Below are positions 1 through 7,097 of a stretch of 22,509 nucleotides of DNA, piece by piece. This DNA is from Candidatus Altimarinota bacterium (lineage in GTDB: Bacteria; Patescibacteriota; Gracilibacteria; UBA1369; LOWO2-01-FULL-3), in assembly GCA_029939035.1 (NCBI GenBank), contig JAOZTS010000004.1:1-22509 (forward strand). Reading direction: 5' to 3'. The notes under the pieces were generated by a model. The model had not been told where the DNA came from and ran no database searches. It saw only the letters and a list, made by a program, of their open reading frames with translations. Numbering within the stretch: the first letter of the stretch is position 1; each line of letters starts with the position of its first letter. A program made the position numbers and the translations under genes.

Positions 1-1
1 C

Positions 2-1360
2 GTTGGAGTTCCTTTGAAGAAAATAGCGACTGACGAACTGGGGAATGCGATCATGGCAAATGTTATTTCGCTGGGAATTGTGAGTGGATTGGTGAAGTTT
101 GATGTGGAAATGATTAAGAAAGTTCTGGGGAAAATATTTGAGAAAAAGGGAGCGGAGATTATTAAATTAAACGAAAAGGCTGCGGATATGGGACATGAGT
201 TGGCGAGCAAATGGGCGGATGATTTTCACGTGGAAATGAGCGGTGGAAGTGCTAAGGGCAATATGTTTATCGAGGGGAATGATGCGTTTGCGCTGGGAGC
301 TTTGAAAGCAGTGTGCAAATTTGTTGGAGAATATCCGATGACTCCTTCTTCTGCTATTTTGCATTTTATGGCGAAGTGGGCGGAGAAATATGGCGTTGTC
401 GTGAAGCATACTGAGGATGAGATTGCGGCTTGTAATAGTATCATCGGAGCTGGGTTTGCTGGAGTGCGGTCGTTGGCTGCAACTTCTGGTGGAGGACTGG
501 CGTTGATGGGCGAAGCGATTGGTTTGGCCGGGATGAATGAGGTGCCATGTGTTATCGCAAATGTGATGAGGCCTGGGCCGGCGACTGGTTTGCCTACTCG
601 GACTGATCAGGGGGACTTGAGGCAAGTGATTCATGCGGGACAGGGTGATCCGGTGAAATTGGTTTTGCTACCTGCGAATGCTGAAGAGTGTTTTTATCAG
701 GGATATGAGGCGTTTAATTTAGCGGAAAAATATCAGCTTCCCGTGATTGTTTGTTTCGACAAGCATTTAGGGGAAGGATATTTTACTGTACCGCCTTTTG
801 ATGAATCTGGGCTTTCTGTTGATCGTGGAAAATTGGTCACTGAAGCTTCTGATGATTACAAAAGATATGAACTGACTGAAGATGGAATGAGCCCTCGAGC
901 TATTCCGGGAGTAAAGGGTGGGATTCATCGAGCGACTAGTGATGAACATGATGAGTACGGGGATGTCACGGAGGATGCTCCAAATAGGATATTGATGGTG
1001 GAGAAGAGAATGAAGAAGATTGAATTGGCTTTGGAGGACTGTCCTAAGCCTGAGCTGATAGGTGATGCCGGAGCTGAGATTACTTTTGTAACTTGGGGAT
1101 CTAGTGTTGGAATCAGTAAAGAGGCTGCTGAGATTCACGGCAATGCGAATGTTTTACAAATCAAAACTGCTTACCCATTTCATACAAAAGAAGTTAAAGA
1201 GATTTTGGAATCTGTGAAGAAACCAATCCTGGTTGAACATAACTATACTGGGCAGATGGGAGGGCTGATTGCTGAGCATACTGGGATTCTTATTGAAGAA
1301 AAAGTTTTGAGATATGATGGTCGTCCGATGACCGCAAAATATATTCTTGATAAAATTTAA
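2..1360 (+). CDS. korA: 2-oxoacid:ferredoxin oxidoreductase, fused gamma-alpha subunit (5' partial)
   Basis: The reading frame is open from the first bases, and the residues before the first in-frame TTG (position 14) already fit the protein, so the true start lies upstream of the window. About the first 65 visible residues look like the end of the gamma domain. The rest is the alpha (pyrimidine-binding) domain, with EYPMTPSS, HTEDEIAA and a long stretch around TSGGGLALMGEAIGLA and MRPGPATGLPTRTDQGDL, all typical of KorA/PorA alpha subunits. With the beta subunit it would oxidatively decarboxylate a 2-oxoacid (pyruvate, 2-oxoglutarate or a branched-chain acid) to acyl-CoA and reduce ferredoxin in the cytoplasm. 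Substrate cannot be assigned from sequence alone. Its TAA stop overlaps the next ATG by one base (TAATG), which implies one operon and coupled translation. Confidence 0.9.
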   Translation, partial: VGVPLKKIATDELGNAIMANVISLGIVSGLVKFDVEMIKKVLGKIFEKKGAEIIKLNEKAADMGHELASKWADDFHVEMSGGSAKGNMFIEGNDAFALGALKAVCKFVGEYPMTPSSAILHFMAKWAEKYGVVVKHTEDEIAACNSIIGAGFAGVRSLAATSGGGLALMGEAIGLAGMNEVPCVIANVMRPGPATGLPTRTDQGDLRQVIHAGQGDPVKLVLLPANAEECFYQGYEAFNLAEKYQLPVIVCFDKHLGEGYFTVPPFDESGLSVDRGKLVTEASDDYKRYELTEDGMSPRAIPGVKGGIHRATSDEHDEYGDVTEDAPNRILMVEKRMKKIELALEDCPKPELIGDAGAEITFVTWGSSVGISKEAAEIHGNANVLQIKTAYPFHTKEVKEILESVKKPILVEHNYTGQMGGLIAEHTGILIEEKVLRYDGRPMTAKYILDKI

Positions 1361-2211
1361 TGACGGAATTAAAAGATCTACAAACTAGGAAAAATCCAAG
1401 CTGGTGTCCGGGATGCGGAGACTATGGAATCCAGGCTGCATTGAAACAAGCCATTGTGAATCTGGAAGTTGATCCTGCGGACGTGGCTATTTCTACGGGA
1501 ATTGGATGTGGATCAAAAATAAATCAGTGGGTGAATACTTACGGATTTGCGGGGCTACATGGACGAAGTATTCCTGTTGCGATGGGAATCAAATTGGCGA
1601 ATCCAGAGCTGACTGTGATCGACGTGAGCGGGGATGGAGATGGATATGGAATTGGGATGGGACACTTCATTAATACTATGAGACGGAATTTAGATATTAC
1701 TTATATTGTTCAAAATAATCAGGTTTATGGACTGACTCTTGGGCAGACTTCTCCTACTTCTGAGAAGGGTGCTGTCGGACCGTCTACTCCACATGGAGTG
1801 ATCGAAGAGCCTGTGAATCCTTTGCGTCTAGCGCTTTCGAGCGATTGCACATTTGTGGCTCGTGGTTTTGCGGGTGACATTCCACACCTGACAGAGTTGA
1901 TAGAAGAGGCGGTGAAGCATCGTGGATTTGCTCTAATCGATGTGCTCCAGCCGTGTGCGACATTCAACAAAGTGAATACTCATCAATTCTTTAGAGAGAG
2001 AGTTTACAAGCTGGATGATCATGATGTGACGGATTTGGGGAAAGCTTTTGAAATTGCAGGAGAATGGGGAGACAAGATCCCGATTGGAGTTTTCTACAAA
2101 GTGGAAAAGCCTACATATGAAGATGGTGACGTGGGGCTGAAAAGTGGTAACCCGGTGAAGGCGGATATTTCTGATGTGAATGTGCAGGCGGTAATGGAGA
2201 GTTTTATGTAA
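1360..2211 (+). CDS. korB: 2-oxoacid:ferredoxin oxidoreductase, beta (TPP-binding) subunit
   Basis: This 283-residue protein has the features of KorB/PorB beta subunits. WCPGCGDYGI lies near the N-terminus (Cys16, Cys19), GIGCGSK gives Cys50, and QPCATFNK gives Cys199. These four cysteines are the usual [4Fe-4S] ligands. The thiamine diphosphate/Mg motif runs from VSGDGDGYGIG (about residues 89-99) to the asparagines in VQNNQVYG. Length is normal for the family. The ATG overlaps the stop of the alpha gene by one base, so the two are translationally coupled. No ferredoxin or delta subunit follows; the next gene has its own promoter. Function as the TPP-dependent catalytic half is well supported, while the specific 2-oxoacid is unknown. 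Confidence 0.92.
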   Translation: MTELKDLQTRKNPSWCPGCGDYGIQAALKQAIVNLEVDPADVAISTGIGCGSKINQWVNTYGFAGLHGRSIPVAMGIKLANPELTVIDVSGDGDGYGIGMGHFINTMRRNLDITYIVQNNQVYGLTLGQTSPTSEKGAVGPSTPHGVIEEPVNPLRLALSSDCTFVARGFAGDIPHLTELIEEAVKHRGFALIDVLQPCATFNKVNTHQFFRERVYKLDDHDVTDLGKAFEIAGEWGDKIPIGVFYKVEKPTYEDGDVGLKSGNPVKADISDVNVQAVMESFM

Positions 2212-2237
2212 TATTGGTTTGAGGGGACAAAGCCTTT

Positions 2238-2266
2238 TTGACTCCTCCCTCTTTTTGTTGTAGACT
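2238..2266 (+). promoter_or_regulatory. sigma-70-type promoter for the 2287 gene
   Basis: TTGACT (2238-2243), a 17-nt spacer, then TAGACT (2261-2266). The predicted transcript start is about 14 nt before the ATG at 2287, and there is no Shine-Dalgarno sequence in the leader. Confidence 0.55.
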
Positions 2267-2286
2267 CTGCTCTTGTAATTTTTACT

Positions 2287-2979
2287 ATGTCAGAAGCTTT
2301 AAGTGAATATACGGTAGGAGGGGTAATCAAAACGGGTAAGGCGGATTTGGGTTTGGAACTTTCTGAAGATGACGCACAAGCTGTTATTGATGAGAGTAGA
2401 AGGTTAATCATGATGACCGAGGGAACATCTCATTCTGGTAGTTTACCTTCAATTCGGGATTTAATAAGACGTCAAATTGAGAAAAATGAAAAGGCTCGGT
2501 TTTTTGAAAAAGCAAGTGAGCTATATTTCGTGGCGAGATCTTTATACCTAAAGCTTCATCCTGATGGAAAATATTGGCCTCCCGAATCTCTTAGCCCTAG
2601 ATATATAGCAAAAATAACAACATTTTCGGAGCGTTTTCCTCCAGAATTCAAAAATCGTACCGCTGAATACGCTGCAACTATTTATATACCCTCAATAATC
2701 AAGAGATTAAGTGTAATGCTAGAAGAATTTGATATTAGCGAAGGACCGATTGTTGGTAGGACATGCTATTTAATCGAGAATTCACAAATTTCTCAAGTAA
2801 CTATTTCTAATATTACAAATAATGGGTTTTTATCTCTAAAAACAAAAAGAAATAACAAATACCATATTAAAGGAATGCGAAGTATTCGTCCTGATAAGTG
2901 TCTGTTTCTATCATTGTCTGATGCAGAAGAGCATTTAGCAAAATCGCAGGAGGACACAGACAAAAACCTCAACAATTAA
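2287..2979 (+). CDS. unrecognised protein with helical N-terminus and possible small beta-barrel C-terminus
   Basis: I do not recognise this 230-residue protein. It is predicted to be soluble, with no signal peptide or membrane segment. Roughly residues 55-150 are helical and charged (around LPSIRDLIRRQIEKNEKARF). Roughly residues 152-222 alternate in a way that suggests a small beta barrel: a G-x-x-V-G-x-x-C-Y opening, an N-x-Q-I-S-Q-V-T-I-S-N-I strand pair, and a closing CLFLSLSDAEEHL. This resembles the 'lF-x-s-x-x-e-A' ending of SH3-like barrels often seen in phage-type hypotheticals, but that is only pattern resemblance. It stands alone, with its own promoter at 2238-2266 and a terminator at 3009-3038. 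Its codon choice is richer in A and C than that of the preceding korAB genes. Confidence 0.75.
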   Translation: MSEALSEYTVGGVIKTGKADLGLELSEDDAQAVIDESRRLIMMTEGTSHSGSLPSIRDLIRRQIEKNEKARFFEKASELYFVARSLYLKLHPDGKYWPPESLSPRYIAKITTFSERFPPEFKNRTAEYAATIYIPSIIKRLSVMLEEFDISEGPIVGRTCYLIENSQISQVTISNITNNGFLSLKTKRNNKYHIKGMRSIRPDKCLFLSLSDAEEHLAKSQEDTDKNLNN

Positions 2980-3008
2980 TTTTGGAGACAATTTCGAATT
3001 TTATGTGG

Positions 3009-3038
3009 TGTTGTTAAGCTTGCAACAACAGTTTTTTT
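3009..3038 (+). terminator. rho-independent terminator after the 2287 gene
   Basis: A 7-bp stem (TGTTGTT at 3009-3015 with AACAACA at 3024-3030) encloses an 8-nt loop and is followed by seven T residues (3032-3038). It lies 30 bases past the stop of the upstream gene and before the toxin-antitoxin promoter. The stem is AT-rich, so it may be of moderate strength. Confidence 0.6.
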
Positions 3039-3049
3039 GGAATTGTCTG

Positions 3050-3079
3050 TTGATTTCTCCTAAAGATTTGTACTATAAT
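3050..3079 (+). promoter_or_regulatory. promoter of the toxin-antitoxin operon, with overlapping inverted repeat
   Basis: TTGATT (3050-3055), an 18-nt spacer, then a perfect TATAAT (3074-3079). An inverted repeat AATTT/AAATT (3077-3081 and 3088-3092) overlaps the end of the -10 box, and TACTATA is repeated at 3071-3077 and 3096-3102. Either could be an operator for the antitoxin, since type II systems usually autoregulate. That role is inferred. Confidence 0.5.
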
Positions 3080-3111
3080 TTATGTAGAAATTTATTACTA
3101 TATTTGTATAT

Positions 3112-3369
3112 ATGATTAAAGATCAATGCATCTCGGTTACAGACCTTCGTACTAATACCAAAAAATGTCTCGAAGGCCTTGAACAAGAGCCAAAGTATGT
3201 GTTTATAAACAATAAACCAGTGGCCGTAATTGTTGATATTGTTGCTTATGAGAAGACTTTTAAAAGAACTGAACTAGTGGAATTGGATGAGTCTGAGGTG
3301 ACCCCAGAAATGAAAAAGAAAGTGGAAGAAGCTTTGAAAACTAGGAAGGAAGACTTGCTGGACATATAA
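3112..3369 (+). CDS. type II antitoxin, Phd/YefM-like
   Basis: This 85-residue protein opens with ISVTDLRTNTKKCLEGLEQEPKYVFINNKPVAVIVDIVAYEK, cited here only by its pattern: a VTDLR-type N-terminal start, a central 'VFINNKPVAVIVD' strand pair and a helix. This is the DNA-binding fold of Phd/YefM antitoxins. The acidic, lysine-rich C-terminus (about residues 55-85) is the expected disordered toxin-binding tail. It lies seven bases upstream of a RelE-like toxin gene under a shared promoter (3050-3079). Its likely role is to neutralise that toxin and repress the operon. The family assignment rests on these motifs and the operon order. Confidence 0.75.
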   Translation: MIKDQCISVTDLRTNTKKCLEGLEQEPKYVFINNKPVAVIVDIVAYEKTFKRTELVELDESEVTPEMKKKVEEALKTRKEDLLDI

Positions 3370-3376
3370 TTCTTGC

Positions 3377-3628
3377 ATGAAACAAATTCAGAGAATTCTT
3401 GAAAAAAAGGAGGTTTTACTGTTCCTTCAATCTAGAAAGTTAATCAAACAATATCAAAAAGCTAAACTGTACTTACTACAGGGGCACGCTTTACAAGTAA
3501 AGTTTAAAGAAAGGAAACCTAAAGGAAGTGGGACGTGGTGTTTTAGAATAAGCAAGCAATATCGTGCTGTTGGCGGGTTTGACGAAGGTGGAAATTTGAT
3601 AATCGCCAAGGTAGATAATCACCAATAA
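3377..3628 (+). CDS. type II toxin, RelE/ParE-superfamily
   Basis: This 83-residue basic protein has a helical N-terminal half (around ILEKKEVLLFLQSRKLIKQY) and a strand-rich C-terminal half. The latter contains VKFKERKPKGSGTWCFRI, SKQYRAVGGF and a final IIAKVDNHQ. The basic residues plus W-x-F-R-I and QYRA-like strands are characteristic of RelE/ParE-fold toxins, most of which are ribosome-dependent mRNA endonucleases, though some (ParE) target gyrase. I cannot decide between these targets. It is the second gene of the pair, seven bases after the antitoxin stop, with no Shine-Dalgarno sequence, suggesting coupled translation. It is short for the family and ends directly after the last strand. 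Confidence 0.75.
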   Translation: MKQIQRILEKKEVLLFLQSRKLIKQYQKAKLYLLQGHALQVKFKERKPKGSGTWCFRISKQYRAVGGFDEGGNLIIAKVDNHQ

Positions 3629-3644
3629 AGATATTTTATGTAAT

Positions 3645-3673
3645 TTGACTTATCGGTGAAATTTCTCTATAAA
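3645..3673 (+). promoter_or_regulatory. sigma-70-type promoter for the 3701 gene
   Basis: TTGACT (3645-3650), a 17-nt spacer, then TATAAA (3668-3673). The predicted leader is about 20 nt, AT-rich and without a Shine-Dalgarno sequence. Confidence 0.6.
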
Positions 3674-3700
3674 ACTCTCCTGTCTATTTAATTTACAAAA

Positions 3701-3982
3701 ATGGCTATATCGAAAAGCGAAGCACCAGATCCTGAGGAATTTGTACGTGACCAAATATCTAATCATGTGGGGCATGATGTGTATGACCTGGATGATAAAA
3801 CTGCTATTAGCGGAACAGTCGTGAGATCTATTATGGAAGCACTGGACAGGAAAATACTACCAACGAAACCAGTAAATTTATCTTGCGTTGAATTTTGCGG
3901 GAGCTATACCTTATCTAGTTGTATAGAGTTTGTGAGAGCTCGTATAAAGTCTAAATGCTCGAGTGGTCCCTCTAAAGAGTGA
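3701..3982 (+). CDS. small protein, possibly acyl-carrier-protein-like
   Basis: This 93-residue acidic ORF has its own good promoter. Its hydrophobic pattern resembles an acyl carrier protein: a first helix (residues 11-23) ending in HVGHDVYDLDDKT, a second helix starting at ISGTVVRSIMEALDRKI (36-52), then a spacer and TLSSCIEFVRARI (70-82) as a last helix. In true carrier proteins the second helix begins with the D-S-L phosphopantetheine site. Here the equivalent place reads A-I-S-G, so Ser37 might be the attachment residue or the function may be lost. No acyltransferase or synthase gene is nearby. It ends tail-to-tail with the sigma factor gene, overlapping it by 11 bases. The carrier assignment is a weak inference. 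Confidence 0.6.
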   Translation: MAISKSEAPDPEEFVRDQISNHVGHDVYDLDDKTAISGTVVRSIMEALDRKILPTKPVNLSCVEFCGSYTLSSCIEFVRARIKSKCSSGPSKE

Positions 3983-4982
3983 TTTGTGGGGTCTCGATTT
4001 CTCTTTGATGTAGAGCTCTTCGGATGTGGGCGAGCGCTTTTACTTGTAATTCATGAACATTGGCACGACTTGTTCCCTGTGCGGCCCCAATTTCTTCGAA
4101 AGTTAGGTCGTTGTCGTCGAATGGTGTGCCCGGATCTTTTACTCCATAATAATCTCTCATAACTGCTTCCTGCTTTCGAGTAAGTCTGTTTACTTTTTCT
4201 GCGGCTACTTCAACAGCATGCTTTTTGTGCATTGCCTCGTCTACGGCTGGGATTGAGGCTGGTGTATTTGAGCTGATGCTTTCTATTTGGTCGCCCTCTT
4301 GCAGAAGTTCTTGAGATTTTACCAGTGTCTCTGGCTCTATTCCAAGCCTTTTTGCATGAGTTTCCATTGGAATAACTTCGCCTCCTTCTACTTCATTTTC
4401 CCAAACGGCCATGTCATATTTCTCAGCTCTTTCATAAGCCCCGATCGGAATGCGGACTGTGTTTCTTAGTTCTTTTGACCTTCTTTGTAGCTGATCGTAG
4501 AGGGGATTCAGGAGCATAGTGGAAAATCGAATTTGCATAAGACCGTTTTCCACATAACGATCTAGCCTATCGAGAAGTACCAATATTCCCTCATGAATTA
4601 ACTCCTCCAGTTCATCGTCCGATTCCGCAAAATGTCCAGCAATGCTTGCTATCAAATCAAGGTGGGTTTCTACTATTCTATCGATGGCTTCTTGGGCTTT
4701 TGAGCCCTCTGTGTAATCACACATTAACCTCATTTCCTCATGTCGTGTAACTTGTACGTTTGGATCAATGTCTGAGCTTTGCTCTAGTGGTTCCCCTCCG
4801 TCCAGTTTTTCAATTATGCTACGAATTCTCAAGTTGTTCGCCTTGAACAAAACGCCTATGTAGAACCTTTGGAGAGTATCTACTCTTTTGATTAATTCAG
4901 CGTATATCTGGGGTTTTCCGATGAAAACTTCTGGTTTTGATTCTGGTTCTGATTCTGATTGTGGCGCGCAAGGTAAAAGCAT
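3972..4982 (-). CDS. divergent sigma-70 family RNA polymerase sigma factor
   Basis: A 336-residue protein with sigma-70 layout. A region 1.2/2.1-like stretch (about residues 78-125) reads EEMRLMCDYTEGS and IVETHLDLIASIAGHF. A region 2 core has HEGILVLLDRLDRYVENG and FSTMLLNPLYDQL, followed by VRIPIGAYERAEK. A region 3-like helix pair follows, and region 4 (about 270-330) has LTRKQEAVMRDYYGV, LTFEEIGAAQGTSRANVHELQVKALAHIRRAL as its helix-turn-helix area. Region 2.4, normally STYATWWIRQA, is replaced by STMLLNPLYDQL, so -10 recognition could differ. Region 1.1 is absent. Residues 1-75 are acidic and unmatched. It may be an alternative sigma, or a highly diverged primary one. The gene has a promoter at 5004-5031 and overlaps the 3701 gene's tail. 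Confidence 0.85.
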   Translation of the reverse strand: MLLPCAPQSESEPESKPEVFIGKPQIYAELIKRVDTLQRFYIGVLFKANNLRIRSIIEKLDGGEPLEQSSDIDPNVQVTRHEEMRLMCDYTEGSKAQEAIDRIVETHLDLIASIAGHFAESDDELEELIHEGILVLLDRLDRYVENGLMQIRFSTMLLNPLYDQLQRRSKELRNTVRIPIGAYERAEKYDMAVWENEVEGGEVIPMETHAKRLGIEPETLVKSQELLQEGDQIESISSNTPASIPAVDEAMHKKHAVEVAAEKVNRLTRKQEAVMRDYYGVKDPGTPFDDNDLTFEEIGAAQGTSRANVHELQVKALAHIRRALHQREIETPQITL

Positions 4983-5003
4983 ATTTTCGTTTAATTCTGC
5001 GAG

Positions 5004-5031
5004 ACTTTAACAGCTTTTTGTAAAAAGTAAA
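5004..5031 (-). promoter_or_regulatory. promoter of the sigma factor gene
   Basis: Read on the minus strand: TTTACT (5026-5031), a 16-nt spacer, then TGT-TAAAGT with an extended -10 TG (box 5004-5009). The same TGTTAAAGTC string forms the -10 of the 20741 gene. The predicted leader is about 14 nt without a Shine-Dalgarno sequence. Confidence 0.4.
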
Positions 5032-5033
5032 GG

Positions 5034-5924
5034 CTAGAGGAGTTTTAGATTTCTGTTTAGGCCTTTGCGTTTGGCGCGCATGAGTGGGGAGCCGGCGTAG
5101 GTTTCGAGGAATTTTTCGTCGGTTGGGATTTGGGTTTTTGAGATTTGATCGCCGGCTATTTTTTGTTCCGGGTTGGAGGTTTTTTGGCGGGCGATGTTGT
5201 GGGGGCAGACTTCTTGGCAAATGTCGCAGCCGAAGATGCGTTTGGTTTTTTGGATTTGGTCGGCTATTGGTCGTGGAATTTCGTCTCGGTTTTCGATGGT
5301 ATGGTATGAGATGCATTTGCGGGCATCGATGTCGCCGGGGGCTGTGATCGCTCCGGTAGGACAGGCGTCTAAACAGCGAGTGCAAGCGCCGCAGGATATC
5401 TTGATGGATTCGCGGTTTGGTTTGAGTTTTTGGTTTGTAAAGATGACCGCGAGGAAAATCCAGGACCCAAATTCTGGAGAAATGAGGCAGGAGTTTTTAC
5501 CAATGAATCCGAGATTTGCTTGTTCTGCGAATGCGCGTTCGAGGACTGGGCCGGTGTCGACATAGTATTTGGTTTCCGCTTTTGGGTCGGCTTCTAGGAT
5601 GAATTTTTCGAGATCCTTGAGCATCTTTTTGATTGTCTTGTGGTAATCGCGACCGTAGGCGTAACGGGCCACTCGGCCGTGGTTTGGCTTTAAGGATTCC
5701 TGGTCGTAGTAATAATTTTTTCCCAAAACTATTACAGATTCACTGTCATTTATTCGTGGTTTCTTCATGTACTCCATACCTGCTTCGTGGTCTTCTGCGA
5801 GCCATTTTTCGTGTGCATCGAGGTATTTCTCTGGGAGTTTGCCAGAAGTGAAGCCTACAAGATCAAAGCCTAGAGATAGCGCGTATTGCTCAATTTTTTC
5901 TTCCATATTTTTATGCTCCAACAT
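5034..5924 (-). CDS. queG: epoxyqueuosine reductase
   Basis: QueG performs the last step of queuosine synthesis in tRNA, reducing epoxyqueuosine at the wobble position with a cobalamin cofactor and two [4Fe-4S] clusters. This 296-residue protein carries the catalytic aspartate motif VDTGPVLERA (Asp123), LGFIGKNSCLI, the first ferredoxin motif CGACTRCLDACPTGAI (Cys178, 181, 184, 188), LDARKCISYHTIE-like text (here DIDARKCISYHTIE, Cys204) and the second motif FGCDICQEVCPHN (Cys233, 236, 240). It ends soon after GSPLMRAKRKGLNRN and lacks the C-terminal HEAT-repeat region of the E. coli enzyme, as do other short QueG proteins. A second ATG at 5906 (MEEKIEQY) is an equally good start. The queuosine genes queA and tgt are not in the window. 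Confidence 0.92.
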   Translation of the reverse strand: MLEHKNMEEKIEQYALSLGFDLVGFTSGKLPEKYLDAHEKWLAEDHEAGMEYMKKPRINDSESVIVLGKNYYYDQESLKPNHGRVARYAYGRDYHKTIKKMLKDLEKFILEADPKAETKYYVDTGPVLERAFAEQANLGFIGKNSCLISPEFGSWIFLAVIFTNQKLKPNRESIKISCGACTRCLDACPTGAITAPGDIDARKCISYHTIENRDEIPRPIADQIQKTKRIFGCDICQEVCPHNIARQKTSNPEQKIAGDQISKTQIPTDEKFLETYAGSPLMRAKRKGLNRNLKLL

Positions 5925-5961
5925 TAAGCAACATTTTGCAATTCTATTTTCATTCCTAGCC

Positions 5962-5990
5962 TTAACTTTCCAAAACTTTGGGAGTACTAT
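5962..5990 (+). promoter_or_regulatory. candidate promoter of the nrnA-like gene
   Basis: TTAACT (5962-5967), a 17-nt spacer, then TACTAT (5985-5990), about 20 nt before the ATG at 6011. It supports that ATG over the upstream TTG at 5978, which would lie inside the promoter. Confidence 0.45.
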
Positions 5991-6010
5991 TTTTTCCTTA
6001 CCTTAATTTT

Positions 6011-7021
6011 ATGGTTATTTCAGACAGTCTAAAATTGGAGTTTCAGAGAGCGAAGACGGTGTTCGATGCAGCTGAGAGGATTGTCATAATTTCACATAGG
6101 AGTCCGGATGGCGATGCTGTGGGGAGCAATTTGGCGCTGAGATATGGGCTCGAGGCTCTTGGAAAAACTGTTGTGAGCGCATGTGTGGATCCGGTTCCTG
6201 CAAATAGCATCTATATGAAAAAGGCTGATAGTTTTGTTTCGGATTTTAATTATGAGGATTTTGATGTTGTTGCGAGTGTGGATTGTGGGGCTTTGAAATT
6301 GGTAAAATTCCATGAGGAAAAGCCGGAGATTTTGTCTGGGGAGAAGCCGTTTGTGAATTTTGATCATCACGAATCAAATGGTAATTTTGGGACTGTGAAC
6401 CCGGTGGATCCGGATGCGTGTGCGACGGCTTTTGTGCTTTATGGATTTTTTAAATTTATGGGGTGGAAAATAAATATCGATACCGCAACTGCACTCCTCC
6501 ACGGAGTGTATTTTGATACCGGGGGAATGATGCATAGCAATGCAACTGCGGAGGTTTTTCGAGTGGCGAGCGATTTGATGTCGAAGGGGGCAAATGTTCA
6601 AAAAATTTCTAAGGAACTTTTTCATACAACTCCTATAAATAAGTTGCGACTTTGGGGGAAGATATTGGAGCGGACATATGTGAACGATGAGGGCGTGACT
6701 GTTTCTGCTGTTGGACGTGTGGATTATGAATCAACCGGTGCTACTTCGAAGGATACCGGTGGAGCTATTGATTATCTGAATGCTGTCCCTGGAAGTAAGT
6801 ATTGTGTGCTTTTGAGTGAAAATGACGAAGGTCTGGTAAAAGGCTCTTTGCGGACACAGCGTGACGACGTGAACCTCTCAGACGTGGCTTCACAGTGGGG
6901 TGGAGGCGGTCATCCGAAGGCGAGTGGATTTGGGATTCGCGGTGAATTGAAACCTGTGATGAGCTGGAAAGTAATGCCTCCTGAGGGCGGAGATGAGCAT
7001 GGAGTGGATTTGAAGTTCTGA
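6011..7021 (+). CDS. nrnA: DHH/DHHA1 phosphoesterase, NrnA-like nanoRNase / pAp phosphatase
   Basis: This 336-residue protein has all the DHH-family motifs. Motif I is SHRSPDGDAVGSNLAL, motif II is the aspartate in ASVDCG, motif III is FDHHESN, and motif IV is the aspartate in VYFDTGGMMHSNAT. Near the C-terminus is the DHHA1 substrate-binding motif GGGGHPKASGFG. The layout and length match bifunctional oligoribonuclease/3'-phosphoadenosine 5'-phosphate phosphatases (NrnA), which degrade RNA two to five nucleotides long and pAp. A c-di-nucleotide or pApA phosphodiesterase role is possible but GdpP-type membrane and GGDEF domains are absent. The start at 6011 is chosen because upstream residues do not match the family and the candidate promoter covers the earlier TTG. 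It diverges from queG. Confidence 0.88.
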   Translation: MVISDSLKLEFQRAKTVFDAAERIVIISHRSPDGDAVGSNLALRYGLEALGKTVVSACVDPVPANSIYMKKADSFVSDFNYEDFDVVASVDCGALKLVKFHEEKPEILSGEKPFVNFDHHESNGNFGTVNPVDPDACATAFVLYGFFKFMGWKINIDTATALLHGVYFDTGGMMHSNATAEVFRVASDLMSKGANVQKISKELFHTTPINKLRLWGKILERTYVNDEGVTVSAVGRVDYESTGATSKDTGGAIDYLNAVPGSKYCVLLSENDEGLVKGSLRTQRDDVNLSDVASQWGGGGHPKASGFGIRGELKPVMSWKVMPPEGGDEHGVDLKF

Positions 7022-7042
7022 TGCTTTGTTTTTGGCTAAGGG

Positions 7043-7071
7043 TTGACCTTTTGGCTGTTTTTTGGTATAAT
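7043..7071 (+). promoter_or_regulatory. GGGTTGA-type promoter of the 7098 gene
   Basis: GGG-TTGACC (box 7043-7048), a 17-nt spacer, then perfect TATAAT (7066-7071). The A-rich leader is about 20 nt with no Shine-Dalgarno sequence. The GGG preceding the -35 is shared with four other promoters here. Confidence 0.75.
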
Positions 7072-7097
7072 TTTATAATCAAAATAAAAATAAAAAG

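Noticed and set aside
2221..2256. Terminator after korB (GAGGG/CCCTC with T-run)
   Set aside because: The stem is only five pairs with a loop of over 20 bases, and the segment overlaps the better-supported promoter at 2238-2266.
4897..5385. Long minus-strand and plus-strand frames inside queG (also 5084-5347 and 5173-5565)
   Set aside because: They are Arg/Pro/Ser- or Trp/Gly/Phe-rich shadows of queG, which has all its family motifs.
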